A program made the translations under genes and the position numbers. The notes below the pieces were generated by a model. The model did no database searches. It worked only from the letters and a program-made list of their open reading frames with translations, and was not told where the DNA came from. A DNA stretch of 64,000 nucleotides, taken from contig NC_089275.1 of assembly GCF_963678975.1 (NCBI RefSeq), forward strand, positions 22,505,977 through 22,569,976. The letters are read 5' to 3'. Source of the stretch: Dysidea avara (lineage: Eukaryota; Porifera; Demospongiae; Dictyoceratida; Dysideidae). Within the stretch, counting starts at the first letter, position 1, and each line of letters begins with the position of its first letter. Below are positions 22,569 to 36,330 of the stretch, piece after piece.

Positions 22569-25500
22569 TCATGTATCCACCAGTGTATTACCATCTGCTG
22601 CTGGTGGTTTTGGGCACTCAAACAATGGAACATTAGTTTCTGCAAGATAAAGAAATGTTATGTGCCCTATATGGCCATGCAAACTTACTGAGGGCTTGGT
22701 TGATTCTGGCTGGATTTCTCTTTTCTTCTCGCTTAAATTTACGCTATTCAGTACATTAAGGTAGAGGTAAATAAGTCAAACAGCATTTGTAACTATACAC
22801 AGCATAAAAACAAACTACATCAATCACAAATTCTTGCTAAAACATTCAGGTCACGATATTTTGAAATGCTTTTTTAAAAGTGTGTATGCATTACTATAAA
22901 ATATTTTTTCCCTCTTTACCAAAGAATGCATAATGTCTGGTTCCGAAGCTTCCACCAAGTAAAGTCCGTGAGCCCGAATGACCAACTAGTTATATCAGTA
23001 AATAGCATGCAAATTCTATATACTAGGAAATGTGATAGTTTCCAAGACGTCATGGCAAAGAGATGTTCTACACCAGGGGAGGAGAACAGTACTCCAAAGT
23101 GGGAGGTGGATGGCAGTTAGAAAGCATTTCAGCAAAATCATCAACTGTACCTTACCAGTGTGCATAGCAAAGTGTATACCCCCACCGGAAAATTTTGAAG
23201 TTTGAATTCTTTGAAACTGAATCTGGTATATGTGCAATGTACTTGAATAGGACTAGTATACAGTATTTAGTTTGAGTGAAAATCCCAACATTGGCATGTT
23301 ATAACAATTATTTTGTTAAACGCCAAAGTAGCCACTGAGCTTTGCTGTAATACCATCATTCATCTCTTGTTTCACTACTTTTTACCACTTGGATCCCTAA
23401 ATTAACATACTAGTTTGTTTAGTTTGTTGTATTACGCAGCTTTTCATCATTCCTTCAGCTAGACCAATAAGGGGTGTGGTCACCATGTTTGATTGTTAAG
23501 AGGTGTGGTCTTTGTGTTCGATTGTTATTAGTCTACCAAGATCATGGTCTTGAATCTATTGTGAAATTACTGAGTATCCAGAGTAGTACAAGTGCTTTAA
23601 ATATAATTTTTTGTGGTACCTAAAATATGCTACTCAAGGAAAGTGTTGAGATGGAAAATTAATGCCCTGATATGGTTTCATCACATGAAGAAGACAACGA
23701 ACCCTGAATGAAGATAGAAGGAAACACAAGGCGCAGAGGGCACACACTCGTTGAAACCTCAAGAGGCACATGCCATGGTGAGTTTAAAAAATGGTGACCG
23801 TGCGCTGCTTTGTTTGCCTTCCGCGAATGCAGGCAGGCAGGCAGGCAGACCAAATTTTGTATTTTGGTTTGTTTTTTAAAATCTATATCCAACTGCCTGT
23901 AAGTTTTTAATGCCATATTTGATGCTGGATGGACTACCATCAAGGTGACTTTTGTCTTATAAGATGTCTCTAGGATGGTTGTTAAAGGTCACATTTTAGG
24001 TGGCGCATCACTTTAAGGTTGATCCCTACTTAAAAAGTAATACTGTACATATTACTGCAATGATTATCAACTAGAATGAAGGCATTTACGATAGACTCAT
24101 GCACATGATTATGCATAGTGTTAATGGAGACAGATTGCATAAATTGCATAACTGAAACAACTTACTGTATACATATTTCCAGTGAATGTTCTATTAGAGT
24201 AGTTAGGTGACTGCTCTATTAGAGTAATTTAAATTTTAGCACAAATCCTGACAAAATACATGTAAGTCGGCTAATGAGTAAATATTTATTTGATGCATTT
24301 TAGTTTCTGGGCACTAGAAATAGTGAGGGATACTGCTTCTCCTCTCTTCAAAGTGAAAGGTCCTTCCCCGCCCCCACGTATTTCTCTATAGGACTACAGT
24401 ACATAAACTTGAATAATAGTTTCTCATCTGCCAAAATTCAAAATAACAATATGAATCCAAAGCAACCAAGGGAATTAAACAGTTTACAGTTCAAGATACT
24501 TAATTCTTCTAGTTAGGTACAGTAGCTACTAACTAAAAACGATGGCATACGGCTGCACTCATCCAACAAACCTTTTGAGGTTTGGGTGAAAAACTAATGA
24601 ATAATTTACAGTAGATTAGCTAGCAATGAACAAATGAATTGTTCCTGCTACGCACAGCTGTATACAAACCTTTAATTCCATTCTAGATCTGCCAGGGATC
24701 CACAGTGTCATCAATGTGAAATCTGTCCCAGTTTTGCTCAGAGTTTCATAAAATTTATCTGTTTCTATAGAAAAACACACCATCACATACAGTAGCTCGC
24801 ACTTTGGTAAAAAATGTATTTGGCAGGTAGAGACAAAGTGTTTGTGACAAAGGTTACACAGATTGTTAATGGCTACTTGGTGGCAGTTGAACAGGAGGGT
24901 AGCAATCATAGATTGGTCAGCCTTCAGATGGATTGCTGTGAGAAGGCAATTCATTGACTTTAAAATTAGGCTTTAATTTATTTTACAGCATAGAATGACT
25001 GACTGTCATATCACAGTGTTTGACAGCTTTATTAGAGTATCTTAATAAAACCCGAGTCTGTCTAAGTTAGTCTGACACCCTGCTGATAAACACTGTAACA
25101 ACACAAGGATACTTGCAACCAAAAACAGTAACTACAGATCTAGTTTTTTTATTGTTTGTTCACTGCGGCCGCAACCACAATACTTATGCAGCAGGGGTGA
25201 AGTATAGGCAGCTCAAAGGCAGCTCAAAGTTACCGTGGATGTATCTGCCCTACCAGAAGATTTAATCAGAACACTTGGTAATCAGGACACCTTGATGATC
25301 AGGGCAGCATTGGTCAGTCTCAAGGCATCAGTTAATGCACTCATTTCACTGTACATGTGACTGCTGTATTAGAGTATTTAGACAAAAGTGTATGTTCTAT
25401 TAGAGTAACTGAACAAGGAGTTGTACATATGTCAGTGAGGTCAAATACAATGGAGATGTGGAAATAGGGCTGTACTTATCTTCTTTACTACAACTCACAA

Positions 25501-28500
25501 TACACTCTACTCTTGATAAAGGTTCATGATGACTAACCTTCTTTGTTCCAATTCTTTGTGTAAAAAGACTTCCTACTGAACTGATGACTTGTTGAATATG
25601 TATTAGAAGACTCAAACACCACTTCACTATAAAAGCAGAACAAATGTAATACACTGCAATAGCTCTACAGCACAAATAATAGTTAGATGTCAAGAACCAG
25701 GGTTCTATGGGATTTAGAAAATTCGAAGGCCCTGGGCTGTAGCGCCCTTGCTTCGCTCGGGCGCTACTAAGGGCCTGAGGGTTTTCTAAATCCCGTAGAA
25801 CCCAGTGGTTCTTGACGTCTAACTTATTTAGACTACAACTCGTTATTGTACCTTGAGTTGACAGCTGCTTGTAAACGAGAAATGTATCGCTAATTACTAG
25901 AAACAAGCCCTCTACACCTCCCTACATGGCCGAGTGGCTGTTGCTACCCGTTTAAATGCCTATGAGTTGCCAATGTTACAGGCGCGTGCTATGTATCGAA
26001 GTACTGGATTCAGCGACTGGACTACAACTCATTGTTGCTGTTGTTGTGCCTTGACAGCTGCTTGTAAGCAAGTAATGTAGTGTTGATTAGTACAAACAAG
26101 CCCATTACACCTCCCTCTAATTCAGTACGGCTGTTACTAGCCATTTAAACGCCCATGCGTTGCCAATGTTACAGGCGCGTAATTATCGTGTTTCGTATCG
26201 CCTCAGAGCGTGGTCTCTATGGGACATGAGCGTGGCTCTACGAGATTTAGAGACCACGTTTTCAGCCAATCAAATTTCAGTATCAAACTTGTTGTAGTCT
26301 AAGTGTAGGATAGAACTCTGACAAAGATGTGTAAAAAAAATCAGTAGTAGGTACTTGTTTTCATTTCACTGTACATAAGTGCAATTCAATTCTTGTCGCA
26401 TAGTGAAATGTTCCACGTCTACAATTTTAAGGTGCTAATAATAACTTTTATACTGATGTAGTTAGTGCTGTACTGATTCCCACTTTATATGTTACAGGTT
26501 TTTGCAATTGAATTTGTCTAGAGTTTGTCGCCTTTGCAGTAGAATTCGTCCTGTTTGCAATTGAATTCATCGCTTTTGCATTAGAATTCGTCGTGTTTGC
26601 ACAAGAATTCATCCATAACAAGATTGGCAGCTACAGTAAACACAAAAACAAGATTTAGAAAATGGCATGCATAATATGCTTTGATCTTTGGAGAATAATG
26701 AGGTCTTTAAAATCCACTAAGAGACCTGCTAGCAGGTTCTTAAAATGGTTAGAAACCTGCTAGCAGAAAAGACCTCAAGCATCACAAATCTCACTTTCGA
26801 TCATTGATTTGCAATGCTCCCTCCAAGCATAATCAGGCTGATAGCCTGCAGTGCCAGTCACCCAGGACAACATGTGGTTAACCACTCTGTTCATTTTATA
26901 GGCATACCTAAAAGAATTTGATTATGGGAGTAACATTCTAGCGTTGTGTGTATGTTTGTCACGATGAACAGAGAAGTCCAAAAATATCACGGAAATTCTG
27001 TTAAGCACCCATCTGTTTCTAGAGTGTTTTATGGCTGTTTTCGTTGTTTATTAAACTATGGATGGACTTTACCAAGACCTAACTAGGTATTTAAAGCTTC
27101 CTTGTAGAACGTTACTTTTCGCTACGTGTAATGTGGGTGTGGTCCATATTAGAAACTGTGCCTGTTCTTCGTGCTACTGTGGCGCTACTGAAGGCACAAC
27201 TTGTGACAACTCGTTCCTATCATATAAATCCACACAAGCTGCTTCTTTGACACACGTGTTCTTTACACTGCTGTGACACCATAGGCACTGGCTACCGCTA
27301 ACCCGGCTCGACATTATCGATCACTGCTGTTTCCCAGCTGTGCCAGATCCAATTAGTCTAACTTGCGAAAGGAAGTGGTGCGAGCTTCGATTTTTTTTTT
27401 CAACACTTCAACAAAAACATGTTCAGTCTTCTGTTTTTATTTTAACATTGCACAATGATTTCAGTACAACATATAACCCAATCCCACAATGACTCCTGCT
27501 TTATGCCCATATATATATAACGCATACATTTTCTAAGTCGGTTAGAGACCACGCCCTCGGATCTTCATGCTAGGTCTCTAATCTACATGTGGCAGCCAGG
27601 GCCGCCCAGAGAAATTAAGGGGCCCAGGGCAAAGAGTGAAAGTGTGGCCCCGGAGGCAAGGAGGTTTCCATTCAAGCCGTAAGTTGAAGACCAAAAAAAA
27701 AAAAGGGAGCATGACCTGCTAACAGTGACAATAACTACCCCTCACCAACCATATCTCCTTATCTATAAGCTTGCTACACTGCTCCTCTGAAGAATACTGT
27801 GACTGCTCTATTAGAATATTTAGATCTGACTGCTCTATTAGAGTATATTGATCTTATTCAAGGGGCCCTTCATGGGGCCTCCTGGGGCCCCTTTCAGGCT
27901 GGGGCCCGGGGCAAACTGCCCCAGTTCCCCCCTGTGGGTGGCCCTGGTGGCAGCTACTCCATGATCTTGTTGAAGTACAACTGTTGTAACAACTCTTTAT
28001 AAGGTGATGATTCGTGTGGTCACTCGCAAACAAGCTAATTAACTTGACAGACAGCTAATGGCTTCAGCTTTAATTACTCTCTAGTGTCTCAAGTGGTATT
28101 CTCCATGGCAAAAATGATGAGCAGCTGGTTTCTTGCAGTCAATGTAGTTATGACGAATTCTTGTGCAAATGCGACGAATTCTAAGCAACCAAATCAATTG
28201 CAAAGGTGACAAATTCAATTGCAAAAACCTGTAAGCCAATATCCGATATTTTTTATGCACTATTTTACCAGTGGTTAGCCGATACCCAATTGTAGGTCTC
28301 TATAAGTTACACTTGTGTACACTACACTAAACGTACAGCTTGTAAGCCAATGCTGTGAGGTTGTATAGACTATATGCACTGCCGTATACACTCTAAAAAC
28401 ACGTGATATTTTAATACGTCACGATGGTGAACGGATAGGATCTAGTGTACATAGAAAATGAGAAATTCGCAAAATTTCAGGAAATAGACCACTTACCAGT

Positions 28501-31500
28501 ACTTCTTGCAGAGCGATGAATTCTTCTACCTGTATAGCAGAACAACTGAAAAGAGGAGCTTTGTCCATAGTGTTAGTGGTGAGTTATAGCTCAAGCCGCA
28601 TTTACTACCCATACTTTTGTATGGGATTTGTGATAGTCATTCACCGTCAAAAATTTCCGGGAGTGCCACTAAACAGCCCTAATTGATCATATTTTGATTA
28701 GTAAATAGACCACACATATAGTCTATCCTCAAAGCTGTTAATCAGACAAGTGGGTTATGGCTCCAATCAGCACTGTTTATAAAGGGTTGGCTTTGTGGTT
28801 ACCACAAACAATAAACAAACTACCTAAGTATTACACCAGACCAGCCCTTCAGTAGTACAGCAGCTGCTGAAGTTGAATAGGCTAACCTCAGTCTAATACA
28901 ACTGATTTCTGAAAATGATAAAAAGCTAATTATCAGCTTCAACCAAGAGTTCATAACATATTTATTTATATTTAACCCTTAAATGCGCATAAGCCTATAT
29001 ATAGGCAGATTACGCATGGTCTTGAAAACGCATAAGCCTATATATAGGCTTTTACGCATGGTTGTAAACAAAGCGCTGTAACTTTTGAAGCGTTTACCAT
29101 ATGGCTTTGTAACTTGTGCCATTCTACTCATGATGTAATAAGCATTAAAATGATACCTAGGGGTTTACCCTACGACCAAAGCATAAGACCAAATATTGCC
29201 GTGAAAATAATTTTCAACAACTAACCACAAAAAAATATATTACATACCTTTAAAAAATGATCCATAACTCCTTGACAGTTCGTCCGATTTGCTTCAAACA
29301 AGTACTATTTGAATGGCCATTCAATGGCGAATCAGACCATATATAGCTCACATGACTAAACCCACAATCGAAACTACGACTAAAGCGAAGAATGTGGTGT
29401 TGCGATAAAGCGAGACATTGATCTTCTTCACTTTATAACAAGTAAGCCATTGTTGTTAGTGGTTATTTAGCCTTCTCCAAGTAGACCAATGAATAAGCTT
29501 TCTATTGATATATGGTTTTAGGCTAATAGATTTAGGAAAGGCTGTCTTACCTCACCATATAAGTTTGTTTTGTGTAAACATGCATTCCATAAATGTTCCA
29601 TGCGCATTCAGCACTAATTCCTTAAAAGTTTCATGCGCGTTTAAGGGTTAACTATATATATTATGAACTCTTGCTTCTACCGAATATCGGTACAACTCTA
29701 AATAGAGCATCCAGCAACTATTCAGCAGCAGTGGTGGTGGCGGCAGTGACAACAACAGTGTTCACATAATTACTGTAATAGTGTATACTCAATATACATT
29801 AGCTACACTACTAGCAAAAGCTCATCTATACTATTTTTCATTCAATTGTAACTTAAACACTAGTAATATGAATTTATACAAAGTATCCCTCTCTCTTAGT
29901 ATAACTTTTATAGACTCACAAAATGTAATTTTTCATGTTGTAGATACACACAAAATCATAACTACACATACACACATGCACTGAGGCACACTTTACACAA
30001 AGAGACTCAAGAGCCTTGCAATGTCTTGATAAAATACTTGTACAAATATGCAATAATACATACATACCTGTCCATTTCTATCTCCACCTGCGTTGCCTCC
30101 ACCGTAAGGCTAAAAAATAAAATAAAAATAAATTACCGATACATAGCATCACCATAAAAGTATGCTTTACCCAGAAGGAGTATACCCTTCTCTCTGTGCA
30201 CATGTGTGTTTACATTGCCGAGTGACTGACTAACAGAATAAACAGATATGTACTAGTGATTTACCGATACAATACCGAGGCCGGAAATGGCTGATACCGA
30301 TCCAATATCGATATTTTGCCCCACAGGTATTTCTCACAAGAAACAGCTAGTGATTTGAAAAATATTTAGCAAACCAGCTTACTAAACACATTCGCTAATC
30401 TCATCAGCTGCAGTTTGCTGGTTTTGTGGCCATGATTAAATTACATGAAGATAACAATAGTTTATGGCTTCAATGAATTTTATTTCATGGCTTACTGCTG
30501 TTTCCACTGTACTAATAATGCTAGTAAATGGCTTCTTTCAAAGAATTCATGGCTTATATCAGCTATTGCACAACTCTGTTCAATGTGCTATGTACACCGC
30601 AATATTGAAAAGTAAGTAAACAACATCATTAAAAGTATCGAGCATTTATAGCTTTATCAAAACAAGTCCAATACCACCAAAAAGGGCCGATACTGATACT
30701 AGTATCGGTGCATCACTAATACGTACATGTGAGTTTGCATTTGTAAGTCTCTATATTATAGAGAAACATAAGTGTTACTTAGTGCTGTAGCTGTAGAAGT
30801 GTTAGCTATACAGTGGAGATACAAGGTGTTTTTAAAGTGACTGTTTTATTAGAGTATAGAGTATTTGAACTGAATATACAAGTGCATCGAGACACATTTT
30901 TAAAACTGAACAGTGGAATTTAGACATTCATGTAGCTGCCATATTTAACATTACCAAGTGGGTAATCTATTTTAACACGAAGAGGTGTCCATAATTAGAA
31001 TATGATGTTAGTATTACTAGAAATAAGAGGTAAACGTACTAAAAATAGGCAAAACGTCCAACGCAACTATAATTTTAGGTAAGTATTTGATCCCAGCAAA
31101 ATCAGCTTACATGGAAAAAACGTGGTGAAACTCCCACCCATTCACTTAACCACTAACTATCACTTGACACAAGGAACACTATTGTACTATTCACCTTTTC
31201 TCATTCAGTATAATTTGACCATCTTCTCCGACAGTTAGCTGTGGTACCAGTCGAGAGGCCTCTTCTTTCACTACCTCAATATCAAGTGACTAACAGAAAC
31301 ACAAAATCAATTACATGTAAACATGGCTAATAATCACTACACAGTGCTACACTTTCAAACACTCTGCAAATTAATCACTTGTTGGGTTTACACAGAGTAT
31401 TTCACTAACCAGCTGTGACCCACTAAGCAAAAACCAAACTAGTTCATTTTATGACTCCTCTGCCATCTAGAGGGAAAACCAATAGGCTGCTAAAGTTTCA

Positions 31501-34500
31501 GCCTTATCTGGTGATGAATACTTTTGGAGACACGGCAGTTGACAGCAGGAAGAGCAAAACAATTGATTTGTACAGTGACTATACACTGTACATACTAAAA
31601 ATAAATTAAAGGCACTCATTTAATCGATTATAAGTTGTGAGTGCAACAGGCTTTGGTGTTGGGACTTGTCTCATTGTGTTGACCATGAACTGTGGAATTC
31701 ATCGAGGTACAGTTTTTAGCCTATTACACCTATGCTTTAAAGCAAGAAGGCTTAGAATGGCAATGATAACATTTTACAGTACCTCTACATAAACAAACAC
31801 ATACAACTCTTGTGTCATGGTACAGAAATGAAACAAAAATATTCTTACTTTCCATGAAAAGGCAAATCCGATGGTATAGAAGTTACATATATCAATTCAA
31901 GTATTGTTTCACTGTATACTAAAGCTATATAAAATTATTTTTGTAGCCTGCACGTTTTACACAATGTATTTAGATTTAAAAAACTGAGTTATGCAAACTA
32001 GTTGAGTTTTTGCTTAGCGAGTCACATATTTCTATACTTTTCACAATTTATGCACACATCAACTATGAAAGTATCCCCCCCCCCCCCCCCATATCATACG
32101 TACCTTGTCTTTCTCAGTTTGTTGACTACTGGACTGTGATGTTGCAGTAGACTCATTCCCACTGATAAACAATACAACAATTGTACATAACAATTACATG
32201 TACAATATACAACATGTTAGTGTCACTGCTACCTAGTGATATAGTGCAGTCCACATGATAATGTCACTTTTTTTAATTTATTTAGTTTTGCCAGCTACAA
32301 CACACTTAAGTTACTTAAGTACTTACTCTTTTCTATTGGTGCCATTTTGTCTTTTCTTTTTTCGTTTCTCTAAAGCTGATCTACATAATATAGCAGCAGT
32401 ACACAGATATAAGGTATGACATGAATAAAAAATATAGTTATGTACAGCTTTTTTTTACATACAAACTGAAACATAAAGTACACATTTACAGACACACAAC
32501 AGAGAGTTTATACTCATACAGTGTGACAGTCCTCAGCTATTAATGCCAAAAAGCGAACTGTTCAATTATATTACAGTAAACATATGTTCTATAAGAGTAG
32601 TTCAATGGACCTCTGGATATTTTGAGATGTAATAAAGTCCCTCTCCATTCACTAGGGTTCCTATGGATAATAATACATGAAATCTGGCAAACATGCTACA
32701 AGCATTCAAGCAGAAATCAGGATGGCTGATGCCAAGATGTGAACACTTTTGGCTAACTTTAGGAGGATCCACTGTACATACGTAGTGTATGTAAAAACAT
32801 GCATCATCAAATATAGACACACAAAAATTACAGTCAAGGACAAATAAGTTCCATATGAAATGCAACACAATTGCTCTGCTAATGTTCTTCTAGCTAACTG
32901 AATGAATATACAGCACAACACAGCAGAGTTGCATAAAGCTGTGTAAACAAATGTACCATATGTTATAATCAGCAAAGGTTCAAGATCAGTTTCACAGTCT
33001 TAGGTAGCTACTCATTAGGGCTGAGCGATTATGACATTTCGCTACTTTCACGATTGTAGCATGCAACATATCACGATTATGATAACTGTTACGATGTTAT
33101 AACTTACATGCATCAGCATCATGTATGCACAACTTAGTATGAATTATTTTAATACACAGTGAAATTGTGTACAACTGTTCAGCACAATTAAGGCCATAGA
33201 CAGTTACAGTTTAATACAAACAGTACAATGAATAATAGTTTCTAAAAGGTAAGCTTTAAACTCCGCAGTAAGATTTATTCACACAATGAACTGTATCAGG
33301 CTTGTTTTCCAGATTGCGTTCTTCCACAACAGTAAGTGTCACCAATGTGCTTGTGATGTCACAACATCATGGTTATTTATAATACATATCAACATCACAA
33401 TATTCAGAGACAATCCCACAATTGATAAAATCTCTCAGCCCTACTACTCATCATACAATACACACACAGTACTACACACTGGATACACCTGTACTCACTT
33501 CATTGGGTTAGCAGAAGGGTTGTATGAAGTGAGGTCACTCATTGTCATCTTGGCCCTGTCTGGAGCTTCAAACACAGTCGGCTATAATAACAACATAATC
33601 CATGAAACAGTGTTACCCAGGAAGAAGGGGGGTGGGGGCACAGTTATGCATGTACATGCATAGAAAATGCTAATTTACAAAATGCACTTTTTGTATGAGT
33701 CCACAGCGATATATCAGGCATGGATGGTTGTATATACTGTAGTTATTTAATGATTCCTGTATCCCTTCGTGGGAAGTCTGTGTCCGCCATCCACCATTAA
33801 TACTGCAATTCTAGTTTCTACTGTTTGTACTCGCAAAATTCACAACTTGTAAAGTATACAAATAAAGTAGAACACAACATTGTGTGATCCCCTCCATCAG
33901 CATTTGAAATATTTTCTGACATATTCGTGATAGCAATCTCACAATACAATTCATTCACCTGCATATGTATATATATGATACCGCTCAAATGCGGCATTGT
34001 CTCGCAAGAGTACGGGCAATAAAACATGCGCATGGTGCCTGTTTTGCTCGCGAGGTTTCATCCCAAATGAAACAGAATAAATACTCATAAGAGAAATGGG
34101 CACCACACCCTTTATGACTTGTTTTCACAAATTTACTCCTGTTTGTTTATTTACCCAATTCAACAGCAGCTATTACTAACCTTGTTGTTTGACTTTGCTC
34201 CTTGTTCATTAGTCTTCTTTCTCTTCTTTACCTGATCGTCAGTTGTCTGAAATACAACAACCAACCATGCCAAACTGCTTACACAATTGATCACATGGAT
34301 ACCTTCTGAAAATGCCATACCAACAAATTTTATGTTTAGTAGAATGGACAAAAGGAGACAACTAGAGACTTTACAGCAAAGCATGTGTTATATACAAATA
34401 TATTTGTACATAACCAGCAGTACTTTGCAGGTACTGCTGGTTAACATGGTATTACAGTACGTCACACAAACACATGTACACAAATTAGAAATACTGATAA

Positions 34501-36317
34501 GTGTAGGATTCACTTAAGAGCATATAAACAATATGTCAAAAGTATGTACCTACAACATATCTTTGACACATACGTACTTATAGAAACTATGGTACAATTT
34601 CTAAACCCATTCATCAGAAATTTGCACTACCTATTTGCCATGGGTGAAAATGTGCACTGGCTTCCTACAATTGCCCTTTTATTGCCCTTTTACATTATAA
34701 CCACTCTGAGTCTTGTATACAATTACAATTACAACGTACACGTACTGTACCTCTTGAGCCTTCCTCTTCCTTTTCGGCGCTGGTTGCTTTTTCTTGGGCT
34801 TTGTCTGCTTCTTCTTAGTTGTTTTGCTAGTTGTTTCTTTCTCAGGATCAAGGGGCAAATGGTCAGACTAAGGAAACAGTTAATACATGACACATGTACT
34901 AGTATTTACTCGTATAAAAGCTCACTATTTTGTTTCACCTGGCCTGTAAATGAATAGGGCCTTTATTTGAGACCAGGTGTTTATTTTGGATAATTCGATC
35001 CCAGTACTTTTTCTTAATCAAATTCAAGAACACCATTACCTTGACGAATGCACATTTCATCAGCTTTAATGAATTAAATGTCCAGTGTTGCAATGGTAAG
35101 CTTGGAGTACCTTTGTATAGTGTGTTGACTATAAACACAAGCGTAATGAAGGCCGAAAATAGTTGTATGATACATATCAGCATGCACACAGACTCACACA
35201 GACTACTCGATTACGTGATTACTAGTAGCATTTCATCTTTCAGATGGCTTTAAACTTAACATTACTAAGTTTGAAGAAACAGCAGCAAACAAGTAAAAGA
35301 ATTAAAGTAGACTCCAATACTAGCCCAGGTCTCTATTTGAGAACAAGCGTTTATTTTCCACTTATAATAAAGACAGACATATATTCAAATGTGCCTTTTT
35401 TATACAAGGAAATATAGTACCTGTTTTTCTGAAGTTCCTTCCACTGAAATATCTTCAACAACATTATCACCACCATCACCACTAGGATCACCATCTCTTA
35501 CTTCATCATCGTCATCACCCGAGTCATCACATCTCTGTCTAAGAGTCCCTTCCACAGCACTGGACTGTACCTCACCATCAGCTGGTTGCTCTAGTCCCAG
35601 TGCCTTATGACTAGACATGATCTGACTCAATGACTCTACAAAAGATGGATACTGATGCTCCGTAGTACTTTCTTCATCATCGTCATCATTTTCACTGTTG
35701 TTGTCAACATTCAAATTGTCGTCTTCACAAATAAGGACATTTTCAGCTTGGACCACATTAGGGAGTTCTTCGTCATTGAACAAGTCTGTTATTACATCAT
35801 TGGAATACGTGGAAACAGGTGTGTCACTTGTACTATCAGTGTTTGCTTCTGTTAAACTTGTTGTCATGGATAAGCTTGTTGGTCTGGTTGAGCTGGTTAC
35901 ATTAGTTGAAGTGGTTGTTACACAACTGGTTGAACTAGATTTATATGATGAACTTGTTACACTATCAGATGAGCTAGTTACACTAGTAGTCAATATATTA
36001 ACAGTTGAACTGGATATAACAGTAGTACTGGTGCTACTTGCATTACAGGTTTGAAGAGTTACATTACTGTGCCTGCTAGAAACACTATCAATACTTGTCA
36101 AGTCAGAAATAGTTGACTCAACACTTTCACAGTTACTGGTTTGACTGGTAACCTCCTGACTGTCAGTACAGGATTTACTAAGTATCACAGAGTCAATAGT
36201 CACTGGTACTGATGATGAACTAGTAATCTTCTCATTTTCAACAACACTTTGCTGAACGCTGCTTCTCTCACGAGTAGCACCACCTGGACGGATCTTCGGC
36301 TTTGGTTTTAGCCGCAT
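22569..36317 (-). CDS. BDP1: BDP1-like TFIIIB subunit (B''), 12 coding exons
   Basis: Subunit of TFIIIB, which positions RNA polymerase III at tRNA and 5S genes in the nucleus. Coding exons in transcript order: 36317-35421, 34867-34751, 34246-34181, 33581-33499, 32380-32327, 32161-32104, 31289-31195, 30109-30068, 25626-25538, 24764-24670, 22743-22689, 22639-22569. All junctions use GT/AG, phases agree, and the sum is 573 codons plus TGA. The N-terminus MRLKPKPKIRPGG matches the family start. Then come a long Ser/Thr-rich stretch, an acidic patch and Lys-rich exons. Conserved blocks are MTMSDLTSYNPSANPM, VPQLTVGEDGQIILNE and a SANT/Myb domain (about residues 489-545, NWNKEETDKFY...TGTDFTLM...RSRMELKRKFKREEKRN). 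It is much shorter than vertebrate BDP1, ending soon after the SANT domain. A TTTCTAATGCAG acceptor just upstream of the ATG implies a 5' UTR intron. Exon joins are my reading, not transcript-proven. Confidence 0.88.
23829..23848. repeat. (GCAG)n microsatellite
   Basis: Five tandem GCAG-type units in a BDP1 intron. Confidence 0.7.
25683..26300. mobile_element. foldback element with 65-bp hairpin and tandem body
   Basis: 25683-25822 is a long hairpin: arms run from TTAGATGTCAAGAACC inward to a GC-rich tip (GCGCCCTTGCTTCGCTCGGG). The body 25834-26190 is a tandem duplication of about 187 bp (each unit has ACTACAACTC, ACAGCTGCTTGTAA, GTTACAGGCGCGT). A second small hairpin with CGTGGTCTCT/AGAGACCACG is at 26208-26257. 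A diverged member lies at 60663-61018. It sits in the BDP1 intron between 25626 and 30068. Confidence 0.6.
26494..28232. mobile_element. TIR element with repeated GAATTCGTC subterminal motifs
   Basis: Ends ACAGGTTTTTGCAATTGAAT in inverted orientation. The ~100-bp terminal regions are made of spaced GAATTYRTC words next to TTTGCA on both sides. The interior (~1.5 kb) shows no recognised transposase and contains the hAT MITE at 27597-27946. It lies in a BDP1 intron. Confidence 0.55.
27597..27946. mobile_element. hAT MITE with perfect 8-bp target duplication
   Basis: Ends CAGGGCCGCCC and the complement CAGGGCCACCC, flanked on both sides by GTGGCAGC (27589-27596, 27947-27954). Two CTCTATTAGAGTA-type motifs lie inside at about 27808 and 27833. 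Confidence 0.8.
28976..29647. mobile_element. piggyBac-like MITE
   Basis: Flanked by TTAA on both sides (28972-28975, 29648-29651) with inverted ends CCCTTAAATGCGCAT / CCCTTAAACGCGCAT, the diagnostic layout of piggyBac elements. Inside the left end are two direct copies of GCATAAGCCTATATATAGGC, itself containing a palindrome. No transposase frame. It has inserted in a larger inverted repeat (AAGAGTTCATAA on both sides). Confidence 0.8.
30254..30718. mobile_element. hAT MITE with near-perfect 8-bp duplication
   Basis: Ends TAGTGATTTACCGATAC and the complement TAGTGATGCACCGATAC. Flanks are ATATGTAC (30246-30253) and ATACGTAC (30719-30726), one mismatch. Located in a BDP1 intron. Confidence 0.75.
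32076..32090. repeat. poly-C tract
   Basis: A run of about 15 C residues close to the 3' splice side of a BDP1 intron; length may be unreliable in assembly. Confidence 0.7.
33016..33443. mobile_element. hAT MITE with perfect 8-bp target duplication
   Basis: Ends TAGGGCTGAGCGATT and complement TAGGGCTGAGAGATT; flanks CTACTCAT at 33008-33015 and 33444-33451. The interior has CACGATTATGATA-type repeats. It is inside the BDP1 intron between 32380 and 33499. Confidence 0.8.
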
Positions 36318-36330
36318 TATTATAATATTA

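Noticed and set aside
24954-25400. Extending the BDP1 exon at 24670-24764 upstream to the frame start at 24954
   Set aside because: A TTTCTATAG acceptor and the phase of the exon at 25538-25626 fix the boundary; the upstream residues do not resemble BDP1.
28500-28560. 33-nt candidate minus-strand exon VEEFIALQEVL
   Set aside because: The exons at 30068 and 25626 already join in phase and keep the conserved family order, so no exon is needed between them.
35400-36054. Plus-strand frames opposite the Ser/Thr-rich BDP1 exon
   Set aside because: They are low-complexity mirror frames of the BDP1 first coding exon.
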